A DNA stretch of 64,000 nucleotides from Rudanella lutea DSM 19387 (GTDB lineage: Bacteria; Bacteroidota; Bacteroidia; Cytophagales; Spirosomataceae): assembly GCF_000383955.1 (NCBI RefSeq), contig NZ_KB913013.1:105694-169693 (forward strand). The letters run 5' to 3'. Under the pieces are notes generated by a model. The model ran no database searches, was not told the origin of the DNA, and saw nothing but the letters and a program-made list of their open reading frames with translations. The number at the start of each line of letters is the position of its first letter. Positions within the stretch are counted from its first letter, which is position 1. This document shows positions 8,972 to 17,123 of the stretch, one piece after another. The position numbers were made by a program, and so were the translations under genes.

Positions 8972-9591
8972 CAATCAGCCGCTGTTTTGTTGAAAATGTC
9001 AAGAACCAGCTGATCCAGAATTCGGGGAACCAACCGGGCTTCATTTTGTGTCAGCGTCTGGTTTTGCGGAAAATCCTGATAAAACGAAAACGACTGTTCG
9101 AAGTTCTTGCTTTCGTCTTTGTTATTCACAAATCGGGCCTGCACCGTAATCTGTAGGCGGTTCAGGCCGGCCTGATCGGATGCCGTAGGAGCCACGGCCA
9201 ACAGGTCGTAATTCGTGATGGAGCCATCGAGTACCAGATCGCCGTTGTTAGGCACCACTTTGAGGTTGGTGTATCGCTGGTAATACTCTTTCAGTCGTTC
9301 GTTAAAATTAAGCGACAGATTGGTAGGTCCCCCGGCCGTTTGCAGGCTGAAGTTGTTGATCGTAATCGTTTTCAGGTCCGGCGAGAGCGTCGTACCCGTA
9401 AACGAGTAGACACCGCAGCCAGAGAACAATGAACAGAAAACAATGAACAACGAACAACGAACAGCGATCGATGACCAACGTCTAATGACCCGTGAACTAT
9501 TTCTCTGTTCGCCCACTGTTTGTCGCGGATTGTTGGCTGTTCGTTGTTCGTTGTCCGTTGTAAACTGAAGTTTATTCTTCATCAATTTCAT
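8968..9591 (-). CDS. lptE: LPS-assembly lipoprotein LptE-like
   Basis: 207 residues from ATG 9591. Lipobox LFSGC with Cys at about residue 60 predicts an outer-membrane lipoprotein. The mature part starts GVYSFTGTTLSPDLKTITINNF, and later RLQITVQARFVNN and the C-terminal ILDQLVLDIFN match the LptE fold that plugs LptD during LPS export. The segment before the Cys is unusually long (about 59 residues), and both the hydrophobic core (VRCSLFIVFCSLFS, a 7-residue repeat) and the polar N-region come from a heptad-periodic DNA repeat. The start overlaps the end of the sigma-54 activator gene by 20 nt; a second ATG is at 9582. Confidence 0.85.
   Translation of the reverse strand: MKLMKNKLQFTTDNEQRTANNPRQTVGEQRNSSRVIRRWSSIAVRCSLFIVFCSLFSGCGVYSFTGTTLSPDLKTITINNFSLQTAGGPTNLSLNFNERLKEYYQRYTNLKVVPNNGDLVLDGSITNYDLLAVAPTASDQAGLNRLQITVQARFVNNKDESKNFEQSFSFYQDFPQNQTLTQNEARLVPRILDQLVLDIFNKTAADW
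9421..9561. repeat. heptad-periodic inverted repeat (TTGTTCG class) inside the 5' end of lptE
   Basis: On the plus strand the left arm (about 9421-9478) reads GAACAAT, GAACAGA, GAACAAC, GAACAGC in strict 7-nt phase; the right arm (about 9508-9561) reads TTCGTTG, TTCGTTG, TCCGTTG. Same vocabulary as the repeats near 10.9, 34.4, 47.9 and 61.2 kb. Uniquely, the whole hairpin is translated as the N-terminus of LptE. Confidence 0.85.
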
Positions 9592-10891
9592 ACTGCTTTA
9601 TTTTTCGGTACAACGTGCGTTCAGAAATACCTAGTGCCTGAGCCGCGTACTTTCGTTTGTTGTTGTTGCGCCGGAGAGCCTTGATAATCATCTCTTTCTC
9701 CTTTTTCTCCAGCGAGAGTGAGTCTTCCTCCGTTTCGTGGGTGATGTCCTCTACCGTAACCGCATCTTCGTCTTCGAGTACGTTTAGTGGCTCGTACGTA
9801 TGCACGGTTTCGGGCGGGGGCAACAGCCGGGGTAGGGGCAGGTCGGGCTCCGGGTGCGGGTCGGGCGAGGCATAGTTATCGGTCGGCAGGGTCTCAAACA
9901 AGTCTTTATGATTATTTAAGATTTGCCGCCCGTACTGCTCATTGCCCAGCATCTCGACCACCAGCTTTTTCAACTCGGTCATGTCCCGGCGCATATCGAA
10001 CAGAACTTTGTAGAGCAGTTCGCGCTCCGAAAAATTATCGGTACTGCCACCTGTGCCCTGCGGAAACACGATAGGCATTCGGCTCGTGGGTTGTTGGGGC
10101 TGAGGCAGGTATTTCGACAAGACCTCCGGCTCCACCGCCCGGTTATGATCCGATTCGAGTATGGAGATTTGTTCGGCCAGGTTTTTTAGTTGGCGAATGT
10201 TGCCCGGAAACGGAAACCGCAGTAGCAGTTGCTTGGCGGGCTCGGTGAGCTGAATGGGCTTGATCCGGTATCGCTCGGCAAAGTCGGTCGTGAATTTGCG
10301 AAACAGGAGCTCAATATCGACGCCACGCTCGCGGAGGGGCGGCACAAAAATGGGCACCGTGTTGAGCCGGTAGTACAAATCTTCGCGGAATCGGCCTTTT
10401 TCAACTGCATCGAGCAGGTTCACGTTGGTAGCTGCCACAACGCGAACGTCGGTCTTTTGCACCTTTGAGGAGCCCACGCGGATAAATTCGCCGTTTTCCA
10501 GTACCCGCAGCAATCGGGCCTGCGTACCCAGAGGCATTTCGCCGATTTCGTCGAGGAAAATGGTACCGCCGTTGGTGGTCTCGAAGTAGCCTTTGCGTTG
10601 GTCGACGGCCCCTGTAAACGAGCCTTTCTCGTGACCAAACAGTTCCGAGTCGATAGTGCCTTCGGGAATAGCCCCGCAGTTGATGGCAATAAACTGCCCG
10701 TGTTTGCGGGCGCTGAGGCTGTGGATGATCTTGGAAAATGATTCTTTCCCGCTTCCGCTTTCGCCCGTTATCAGCACGGTCAGGTCGGTAGCGGCTACCT
10801 GCATGGCTACGTTGATGGCGTAGTTGAGGGCAGGCGCATTGCCAATAATGCCAAAACGTTGCTTAACCGACTGTATTTCCTGAGTGTTCAT
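9572..10891 (-). CDS. sigma-54-dependent transcriptional activator without receiver domain
   Basis: 439 residues from ATG 10891 (MNTQEIQSVKQRFGIIG); the upstream in-frame extension is translated repeat and is rejected. Residues about 10-250 are an AAA+ sigma-54 activator: Walker A GESGSGKES, the sigma-54 contact loop GSFTGA (GAFTGA variant), Walker B IFLDEIGEM. An acidic, Pro-rich linker follows, then a Fis-type helix-turn-helix at the C-terminus (KYAAQALGISERTLYRKIKQYE). No N-terminal receiver or PAS domain, so the signal input is unknown. It sits between miaB and lptE. It may serve envelope-stress control in cis or the sigma-54-like groES promoter in this window; both are inference. Confidence 0.93.
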   Translation of the reverse strand: MNTQEIQSVKQRFGIIGNAPALNYAINVAMQVAATDLTVLITGESGSGKESFSKIIHSLSARKHGQFIAINCGAIPEGTIDSELFGHEKGSFTGAVDQRKGYFETTNGGTIFLDEIGEMPLGTQARLLRVLENGEFIRVGSSKVQKTDVRVVAATNVNLLDAVEKGRFREDLYYRLNTVPIFVPPLRERGVDIELLFRKFTTDFAERYRIKPIQLTEPAKQLLLRFPFPGNIRQLKNLAEQISILESDHNRAVEPEVLSKYLPQPQQPTSRMPIVFPQGTGGSTDNFSERELLYKVLFDMRRDMTELKKLVVEMLGNEQYGRQILNNHKDLFETLPTDNYASPDPHPEPDLPLPRLLPPPETVHTYEPLNVLEDEDAVTVEDITHETEEDSLSLEKKEKEMIIKALRRNNNKRKYAAQALGISERTLYRKIKQYEIDEE

Positions 10892-10893
10892 TT

Positions 10894-11058
10894 TCAGTGA
10901 GCAGTGAACAACGAACAGCAAACAGTGAACGACTGACAACCGGCTAACAACAAACAAGTATCAAGCAACAGTAAGAATTCGCTATTACTTGATAACTGTT
11001 CACTGTTCGTTGCTATTAGTTCACTGTTCGTTGTTCACTGTTCGTTGATAACTGTTCC
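10894..11058. repeat. heptad-periodic inverted repeat (TTGTTCA/CTGTTCG class) between miaB and the activator gene
   Basis: Left arm about 10894-10968 (CAGTGAG, CAGTGAA, CAACGAA, CAGCAAA words) and right arm about 10994-11058 (CTGTTCA, CTGTTCG, TTGTTCA words) in 7-nt phase. The right arm encodes the last residues and the stop codon of miaB. Confidence 0.85.
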
Positions 11059-12465
11059 AAGAAGCGTTGCGGCCGTACAATCTGTTACCAACACATTCAC
11101 GTACTCGCCTTTCTGGTGGTTTCCGCGCGGAAACACCACTACTTTATTTTGGTCGTTACGCCCGAACAGGTCGTCTTCCGACCGTTTTGAGGTGCCCTCG
11201 ACCAGTACGCGCTGTACCTTGCCGATATGGCGTTGGTTGCGTTCGAGCGACATTCGCTGTTGCAGGGCAATGATCTCGTTGAGTCGGCGCTTCTTCACGT
11301 CTTCCGGTACATCGTCGGCGTATTTTTTGGCGGCCAGTGTACCGGGGCGCTCTGAGTAGGCAAACATGTAGCCGTAATCGAAGCGAGCGTACTCCATTAG
11401 CGTCAGCGAATCCTGGTGTTCATCTTCGGTTTCGGAGCAGAAACCCGAAATCATATCGTGTGAAATGCCGCAATCGTCGCCCAGAATAGCCCGAATCCGA
11501 TCGATTTTGCCGAGGTACCACTCGCGGTCGTAGGTACGGTTCATCAGCTTCAGAATCCGACTGTTGCCACTTTGGGCGGGCAGGTGGATATAGTTGCAGA
11601 TGTTATCGTACTTCGCCATCGTGTGCAGTACCTCGTCGGTGATGTCTTTGGGGTGCGAGGTCGAGAAACGAACCCGCAGGTCGGGGTGTACAAGGGCAAC
11701 GCGTTCCAGCAGGTGAGCAAAGTTGACCCGCTCTTCGCCGTTTTCACTCTCCCATTTGTACGAATCGACGTTCTGTCCCAGCAGGGTTACCTCGCGGTAG
11801 CCATCGTTGAAGAGCTGTTCGGCTTCGCGGACAATGCTGTGTGGGTCGCGGCTGCGCTCACGCCCCCGGGTAAACGGCACCACGCAGAAGCTGCACATAT
11901 TGTCGCAGCCGCGCATGATCGAGATAAAGGCCGTAACGCCGTTGGAGTTCAGGCGAATCGGCGCGATATCGGCGTAGGTTTCCTCGCGCGACAGAAACAC
12001 GTTGACGGCTTTCTGACCAGTTTCGGCTTCTTCAACGAGCTTGGGGATATCGCGATAAGCATCGGGACCAGCCACAATATCCACAATCTGCTCTTCTTCG
12101 AGTAGTTTGGTTTTCAGGCGCTCAGCCATACAGCCCAGCATACCGACCATCAGCTCGGGCTTCTTTTTCTTCAGCGTATTGAGCTGCTTCAGCCGGTTGC
12201 GTACTTTCTGCTCGGCATTGTCGCGGATGGCGCAGGTATTCAAAAAAATCAGGTCAGCTTCGTCGGCCGATGAGGTTGTCGCGAACCCGGCATTACGCAT
12301 CACGGCGGCCACAATTTCGGAGTCTGAAAAATTCATCTGGCACCCGTAGCTCTCGATATACAGGCGTTTTTTGCCTTCCACGAGTTCGTCGCCGAGAGTG
12401 CGCGGTTCCTCAATACCCTCTTTGTCTTCTGGTTGAAGTATTGTCAGTTCAGTGAAGCGTTCCAT
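11035..12465 (-). CDS. miaB: tRNA-2-methylthio-N6-dimethylallyladenosine synthase MiaB
   Basis: 476 residues from ATG 12465 ([10 protein letters not shown]). It methylthiolates i6A37 of tRNAs reading UNN codons, using SAM and two Fe-S clusters. The N-terminal UPF0004 cysteines are present ([36 protein letters not shown]), as is the radical-SAM motif [16 protein letters not shown] with CxxxCxxC. A C-terminal TRAM-like domain follows ([10 protein letters not shown]). The final residues VINEQ and the TGA stop lie in a heptad repeat. A TACCTTTG box lies about 108 nt upstream of the start. Confidence 0.97.
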   Translation of the reverse strand: MERFTELTILQPEDKEGIEEPRTLGDELVEGKKRLYIESYGCQMNFSDSEIVAAVMRNAGFATTSSADEADLIFLNTCAIRDNAEQKVRNRLKQLNTLKKKKPELMVGMLGCMAERLKTKLLEEEQIVDIVAGPDAYRDIPKLVEEAETGQKAVNVFLSREETYADIAPIRLNSNGVTAFISIMRGCDNMCSFCVVPFTRGRERSRDPHSIVREAEQLFNDGYREVTLLGQNVDSYKWESENGEERVNFAHLLERVALVHPDLRVRFSTSHPKDITDEVLHTMAKYDNICNYIHLPAQSGNSRILKLMNRTYDREWYLGKIDRIRAILGDDCGISHDMISGFCSETEDEHQDSLTLMEYARFDYGYMFAYSERPGTLAAKKYADDVPEDVKKRRLNEIIALQQRMSLERNQRHIGKVQRVLVEGTSKRSEDDLFGRNDQNKVVVFPRGNHQKGEYVNVLVTDCTAATLLGTVINEQ

Positions 12466-12477
12466 GTCAATAATAAA

Positions 12478-12692
12478 GAGCGAAAGAGTGAAAGGGTGAA
12501 AGAGCGGCTCGCAGACCCGTACTAAATAAGCGGGTAGCATTCGCCTTTCATCTTCACACTTTAATCAGTCTACAAAGGTACAGAAGATAGTCGAAAGTTC
12601 CTGACAAAGTGGCAGGGTTCAATGAGTGAAAGAGTGAAAGTGCGGAAGAGTGCCTATCCCGTTTTCACTCTTTTTGCTCATTCACTCATTTA
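12478..12692. repeat. octamer-periodic inverted repeats (GAGTGAAA type) between tamL and miaB
   Basis: Two blocks. 12478-12507 carries GAGCGAAA, GAGTGAAA, GGGTGAAA in 8-nt phase. 12620-12650 (GAGTGAAAGAGTGAAAG) pairs imperfectly with 12662-12692 (CACTCTTTTTGCTCATTCAC), the latter overlapping the tamL stop. The miaB promoter box lies between the blocks. Confidence 0.7.
12573..12580 (-). promoter_or_regulatory. -7 box of a Bacteroidota promoter for miaB
   Basis: Minus strand reads TACCTTTG, an exact match to the TAnnTTTG consensus of the phylum's main sigma factor. A well-spaced -33 TTG was not seen. The leader to ATG 12465 would be about 100 nt and includes octamer repeats. Confidence 0.5.
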
Positions 12693-15371
12693 GAACGGAT
12701 ACCCGATACCGAAATTCACGATAAGGGGGTTAGCACCCCGCGAGAGCCGCTTGAGCGTGAACTGAGGTAACAAAAACCGTTCGTCGATCAGTTGCCCGTC
12801 AGACTCGCGTATGTACCGGCGGGCGGGGTCCCAAACTTTGATGCCCGCGTCGAACCGGATAATGAAGTACGAAAAGTCGATGCGAACCCCCGTACCGGTA
12901 CCCACGGCAATATCGGGAACGAGCTTACCTACCCGTAACTCGGCATTCGGGCGGGCCGGGTCGTTGCGGAGCGTCCATACGTTGCCCGCATCCAGAAACA
13001 GAGCCCCGTTGATGTCGGCCCCGAAATGGAAGTACCGCCAGCGTAATTCGGCCGAGCCTTCGAGCAAAAAGTCGCCCGGTTGCTCAAACGTATAGTCGAA
13101 CTGAGGCAGTTTGACCTCCGGGTTTCGGGGGTCGGTGATGAAGGTAGGCACCTGCACACCCGGAATAACCTTGCTTTCGGTAGAGCGGGGGTAGGCCGAA
13201 CCGGGGCCAAGCCGGCGGGGGCGCCATGCCCGGAGGCTGTTGCTACCGCCCGCAAAGAAATACTTTTCGTAAGGGGCCGAGCGGTCGGGACCGTAGCTGT
13301 ACAAAAGCCCCGAGTTGACCCGAAACGCCAGCGTTGTGCGTGGGCGCAGCGGGATGTAATGCCGGAAATCGGCGTTGAACCGCAGGTATTTAAACAGTTG
13401 CAGGCCGGTTTGTTCGGTAAATCGCCGGATGGCCGCGCTGCTCAACAGGTTTAGTGTGGTGCCACCCGATTCCAGCGCTACCCGAAAGAAATTAGCCCGG
13501 CGGTTTTCGCCAAACACGTTGGTATTGTACGTGTAGGCAAAACTCATGTTCGACGCGATAGAGGGCAAAAAGCTGTTGAATAACACCCGGTTGCCTGCAT
13601 CACGAAGTTGTATCAGTCGTTGTTCAAACTGTTTTCGAAGCTCCTCATTGGGTCCTCCTCTGAAGCTCGACCGAATCAGGTTGAGGTCAGTCAGAAAAAA
13701 CGAATACTGATGGCGGGGCGCTTTTTGCCAGTTGTACGAAAGGGTAGTTCGGAATGTTTGGCGCAGAAAATCGGGCCGGTTGGTATAGTTGTAGCCTAAA
13801 CTGATCTGGGTACGGGGGTTCAGGTCGTTGAAGGCGAAGCGGAGCCGGCCCGGAAACAGAATTTGCGGAAAGATAAGCGAGGTAGTTAGCCCCAGTTCCT
13901 GGGCCAGATACGTATCCCGGAGCTGACTCGTTGAGGTCGAATCGGCAAAGCCAGTTTGGGCTTCGATACCGGCACGCAGGTTGGTTTCAAACGTTTCGAG
14001 CCCCCCAAAGAAATTTCGGATACGAAAGGTCAGGTTGGCAAATGGACCGGGATAGCCCTGCCCCTGATAGAGCACAAACAGGCCACCTTCGGTCGTGATT
14101 TCGTACTTGTCGAGCGGGGTCGCCCTGATTTCGGTGCGGAGCCGTCGACCGGTGGTGTCGGTGAAATTGATATTGACAAACTTGAACTGATTGAGCAGAA
14201 ACAGCTGACGCTGGGTCGACGTGTAATCGTTTTGGCTGTATAGTTTTCCCGGCCGCAACCGAATTTTGCTGTCGAGCAGGCGGGTGGCAAATTTGCGACC
14301 ACTGTAGAAATACAAAATTCCGTTTTGGCTAATTGTGTCGGTGGGGGTGGTGGGGCTGGTTGCAGTTGACTCCTGCGTCGAGCCGATTCGCACGTTAACA
14401 TCACCGATCTGGTACAGTGGGTGGGCGTTGCGCAGGGGCGGGTTCGGAATCTGGATTGTCAGGTCAACAAGCGTACTCTGGTCATTGGTGGCCACTACGG
14501 CGGCTGCCGTGTCGCGGCTGGCACTCACCCGGATGTAATTACGGCCAAATTCGTAATAGCCGTTATTGCGCAACAGCTCTTCAATCCGGGTGCGCTCGTT
14601 ATCGAGCTTATCGCCATCGAAGCGGTCGCCAATTTTCAGGTACGATTTGCCCCTCTCGGCTTGAACGAGTGCCCGTACATTCGAGTCAGGAATATCGTAG
14701 CTGATAGACCGAAGCCGGTAGGGCTCTTTTTCATCAATCAGATAGTTGACCCGCACCCGGCCATCGAGCAACGTATCTACCGTGTACTCGGCGGTGGCCC
14801 GCAAAAAACCTTTGGTCCGGCGCAGGTAGGTCTGCATCTTCAGGGCATTGGCTTCGGCATCACGGGGGTAGAAATACGTCGGTTTTTCGCCCAGATTCCG
14901 CATCCACCAGTTGCCTTCTTCGGCATATCGACGGAGTTTACGAGCCTCCCGACTGAAGCGTCGGTTGAGCCGCCGGAGGGCACGTGGGTCAGAAGCGACC
15001 AACTCGCTTTGTCGCTCAAATTGGGTAGTTTTGGCTGCCAGTTCGGCAATAGCCGAATCGCGATTGTAACGGCGCGATGATGCCTGGTATATCCACAGCG
15101 CCGGAGTAAGCGGGGTACGCAGAATACGCCGATTGGGTTTCTGCGGGATCAGAGCCTCCAGCTCGTCGCTGATAACGGTGCGGTTGCCCCGAATCGTGTT
15201 GGTGTACAGCAGGTAATCGTTGGTGCGGGAAGTGTAGCAGCCCGAAAGGGTAATGAGTATGGCGTAAAGCGTGATGAGGGAAGCATACTGCCCGACGCGA
15301 AATAAACGCAAATAGTTTACTCGACGCCAGCCTACTTTGGGTGGGCGGGAACTGCTTACCCCCCAATTCAT
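12690..15371 (-). CDS. tamL: outer-membrane assembly lipoprotein TamL (Omp85/BamA family)
   Basis: 893 residues from ATG 15371 (MNWGVSSSRPP); an in-frame ATG at 15392 adds seven residues. Lipobox LITLSGC predicts N-terminal lipidation, the hallmark of Bacteroidota TamL as opposed to proteobacterial TamA. The first half contains POTRA-like segments (YRLRSISYDIPDSNVRALVQ; KYEITTEGGLFVLYQGQGY), the second half a 16-strand Omp85 barrel with FAGGSNSLRAWRPRRLGPG, the family's conserved loop motif, and a terminal strand ending GIGYPF. It inserts or assembles outer-membrane proteins with TamB. The signal-peptide core is encoded by a heptad repeat. Confidence 0.92.
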   Translation of the reverse strand: MNWGVSSSRPPKVGWRRVNYLRLFRVGQYASLITLYAILITLSGCYTSRTNDYLLYTNTIRGNRTVISDELEALIPQKPNRRILRTPLTPALWIYQASSRRYNRDSAIAELAAKTTQFERQSELVASDPRALRRLNRRFSREARKLRRYAEEGNWWMRNLGEKPTYFYPRDAEANALKMQTYLRRTKGFLRATAEYTVDTLLDGRVRVNYLIDEKEPYRLRSISYDIPDSNVRALVQAERGKSYLKIGDRFDGDKLDNERTRIEELLRNNGYYEFGRNYIRVSASRDTAAAVVATNDQSTLVDLTIQIPNPPLRNAHPLYQIGDVNVRIGSTQESTATSPTTPTDTISQNGILYFYSGRKFATRLLDSKIRLRPGKLYSQNDYTSTQRQLFLLNQFKFVNINFTDTTGRRLRTEIRATPLDKYEITTEGGLFVLYQGQGYPGPFANLTFRIRNFFGGLETFETNLRAGIEAQTGFADSTSTSQLRDTYLAQELGLTTSLIFPQILFPGRLRFAFNDLNPRTQISLGYNYTNRPDFLRQTFRTTLSYNWQKAPRHQYSFFLTDLNLIRSSFRGGPNEELRKQFEQRLIQLRDAGNRVLFNSFLPSIASNMSFAYTYNTNVFGENRRANFFRVALESGGTTLNLLSSAAIRRFTEQTGLQLFKYLRFNADFRHYIPLRPRTTLAFRVNSGLLYSYGPDRSAPYEKYFFAGGSNSLRAWRPRRLGPGSAYPRSTESKVIPGVQVPTFITDPRNPEVKLPQFDYTFEQPGDFLLEGSAELRWRYFHFGADINGALFLDAGNVWTLRNDPARPNAELRVGKLVPDIAVGTGTGVRIDFSYFIIRFDAGIKVWDPARRYIRESDGQLIDERFLLPQFTLKRLSRGANPLIVNFGIGYPF

Positions 15372-15408
15372 TTTACATTCATCATTACCCATTACGCATT
15401 CATTATTT
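15244..15408. repeat. heptad-periodic inverted repeat (CATTACG type) flanking the tamL signal peptide
   Basis: Left arm about 15249-15292 (GTAATGA, GTATGGC, GTAAAGC, GTGATGA words) and right arm about 15366-15405 (CATTCAT, CATTACC, CATTACG words), both in 7-nt phase. The left arm codes for the hydrophobic core of the TamL signal peptide; the right arm covers its start region. Confidence 0.75.
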
Positions 15409-15414
15409 TAAGAA

Positions 15415-16170
15415 ATGCTTTCTAAAAACCGCGCTCAGTTTATTCGCTCGCTGCACCAGAAGAAGTTTCGGCAGGAACATGGCTTGTTTTTAGTGGAAGG
15501 GGCCAAGAGCGTGCGCGAAGTATTAGCCTCTGATTTTCGGGTCGACACGCTGCTGGCAACCGAAGCCTTTTACAAAGAAAACGCCTTACCCGCAGACCGC
15601 CAACCGCCGTCGGTCGAAATCGTTTCACCGGAAGAACTGACGCGGGTGGGTACGCTCGAAAGCAACAATATGGCCCTTGCTCTGGTCAGAACGCGCGAAA
15701 ACCGCCCGCTATTGGCCGAGCCGGGTGAAATTGTGCTGTTGCTCGATGATGTGCGTGACCCCGGTAACCTCGGTACCATTCTGCGGATTGCCGATTGGTA
15801 CGGGGTTCGGAAAGTGGTTTGCTCCGACACCACGGCTGAGGTGTACAATCCCAAGGTGATTTCGGCCAGCAAAGGCTCGTTTACGCGGGTACACTGGTAT
15901 TACACCGATCTGGTAGCGTATGCGAAGGCACTACCCGCCGGTACGCCGGTGTATGGGGCTTTTCTGGACGGTCAGAACGTGCACAGCCTGCCGTTTGGTA
16001 CGGATGGGGGGTATCTGATGATGGGCAACGAAGCCAACGGAATCAGGCCCGAACTGGTGCCGATGGTGAGCCGGTCGGTGACGATTCCGCGCTATGGCGA
16101 TGCCGAATCGCTGAATGTCGGCATCGCCACGGCGGTGATTCTGGATAACTGGCGCCGGGGAGCTGCGTAG
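15415..16170 (+). CDS. TrmH/SpoU-family RNA 2'-O-methyltransferase
   Basis: 251 residues. The N-terminal substrate-binding domain (KFRQEHGLFLVEGAKSVREVL) precedes a SPOUT catalytic domain with the trefoil-knot motifs: motif 1 DDVRDPGNLGTILRIADW with the catalytic Arg, motif 2 GNEANGIRPEL, and motif 3 IPRYGDAESLNVGIATAV. It transfers a methyl from SAM to ribose 2'-OH of rRNA or tRNA; the exact nucleotide cannot be told from sequence. Divergent from tamL with only 43 nt between starts. Its stop lies 3 nt from that of the convergent transporter gene. Confidence 0.93.
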   Translation: MLSKNRAQFIRSLHQKKFRQEHGLFLVEGAKSVREVLASDFRVDTLLATEAFYKENALPADRQPPSVEIVSPEELTRVGTLESNNMALALVRTRENRPLLAEPGEIVLLLDDVRDPGNLGTILRIADWYGVRKVVCSDTTAEVYNPKVISASKGSFTRVHWYYTDLVAYAKALPAGTPVYGAFLDGQNVHSLPFGTDGGYLMMGNEANGIRPELVPMVSRSVTIPRYGDAESLNVGIATAVILDNWRRGAA

Positions 16171-16173
16171 AGA

Positions 16174-16977
16174 CTACATAAACGAGCTCATGGAAGCCTC
16201 GTTGGCCAATTCGTCGGCGTGTTCTTTGCCCAAATACCGGTCAATAGCCGAATGAGCCAGATACAGAACCGGCGTGAGCAAAATAGCCGTTGTAAACTTG
16301 TAGATGTAGTTGATAAGGCCCACAGCCAGCACCTGTTTCATCGACCAGTTGCCGAATACCCAAAAGGCAATAAACAAGACCACAAAGCTGTCGATCAGTT
16401 GCGAAACGAGCGTGGAACCCGTAGCCCGCAGCCATACCTTCCGGCTACCCGTGATCTTGCGGAGGTACTGAAACACCGAGGCATCGAGCAACTGCCCGAT
16501 CAGGAAAGCCGTGAGCGAGCCAATGATGATACCGAGCCCCTGCCGAAATATCATCCCAAAGGCGTTGTCGATATTAATCGGGTTGCCAGCCGGGTCTTTG
16601 GCGTTCACCTCCAGCCAGAACTGCGCGGGCGGCAGGGTAGTTACGGCGTAAATAATCAGAAACGAGTACGCAATGAAACCGGCCGTCAGAAACGAGATCC
16701 GGCGGACACCCGCCTTACCGAAGTACTCATTAATGATGTCGGACGTGATAAACACGAAAGGCCAGATAACGGCCCCGGCGGTGAGGTTGAAATCGAGCAC
16801 AAAATCGTCGAGCAGGTGGATCTGCGCGGGCGGAACACCCAGCAGCGTTTCGCCGGAAAAGATTTTGACGCCGATGATTTCGGCCACGAGCGCATTCGTC
16901 AGAAAAATGGCGCTCAGGAAAATGTAGAGGTTCGTACTGGCCCGCTTCTGCGGTTTGTCGGTAAACGAGTGGGTCAT
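16174..16977 (-). CDS. queuosine precursor transporter (YhhQ/VUT family)
   Basis: 267 residues with about six membrane segments. The family motifs FLTNALVAEIIGVKIFS (near residue 24) and FITSDIINEYFGKAGVRR (about 77) are clear, as is the later FLIGQLLDASVFQYLRK. These inner-membrane proteins take up the deazaguanine bases preQ0/preQ1 for queuosine in tRNA. A loop of about 25 residues (PPAQFWLEVNAKDPAGNPINIDN trimmed) is longer than in E. coli YhhQ. No other queuosine gene is adjacent; the nearby PTPS homologue has the PTPS-II rather than QueD motif. Confidence 0.9.
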   Translation of the reverse strand: MTHSFTDKPQKRASTNLYIFLSAIFLTNALVAEIIGVKIFSGETLLGVPPAQIHLLDDFVLDFNLTAGAVIWPFVFITSDIINEYFGKAGVRRISFLTAGFIAYSFLIIYAVTTLPPAQFWLEVNAKDPAGNPINIDNAFGMIFRQGLGIIIGSLTAFLIGQLLDASVFQYLRKITGSRKVWLRATGSTLVSQLIDSFVVLFIAFWVFGNWSMKQVLAVGLINYIYKFTTAILLTPVLYLAHSAIDRYLGKEHADELANEASMSSFM

Positions 16978-17027
16978 ACAGAGTGGTAAAAAGTAAACGC
17001 AATAGTAGCTTAAACGCGGATGGTCAG

Positions 17028-17123
17028 AAGCTGTTTGAGTTAGCGATTTGAGGCTGTAAGTTGTGAAATTTGTGTCCCTGGCCGCACGACCTTACGGACC
17101 AAAGTGATTAACTCAAACAGCTT
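17028..17123. repeat. 15-bp perfect inverted repeat downstream of the Gfo/Idh-like gene
   Basis: AAGCTGTTTGAGTTA (17028-17042) and TAACTCAAACAGCTT (17109-17123) are exact complements separated by 66 nt. The right arm contains the gene's stop codon and last residues. It may act as a transcript-end structure. Confidence 0.7.
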
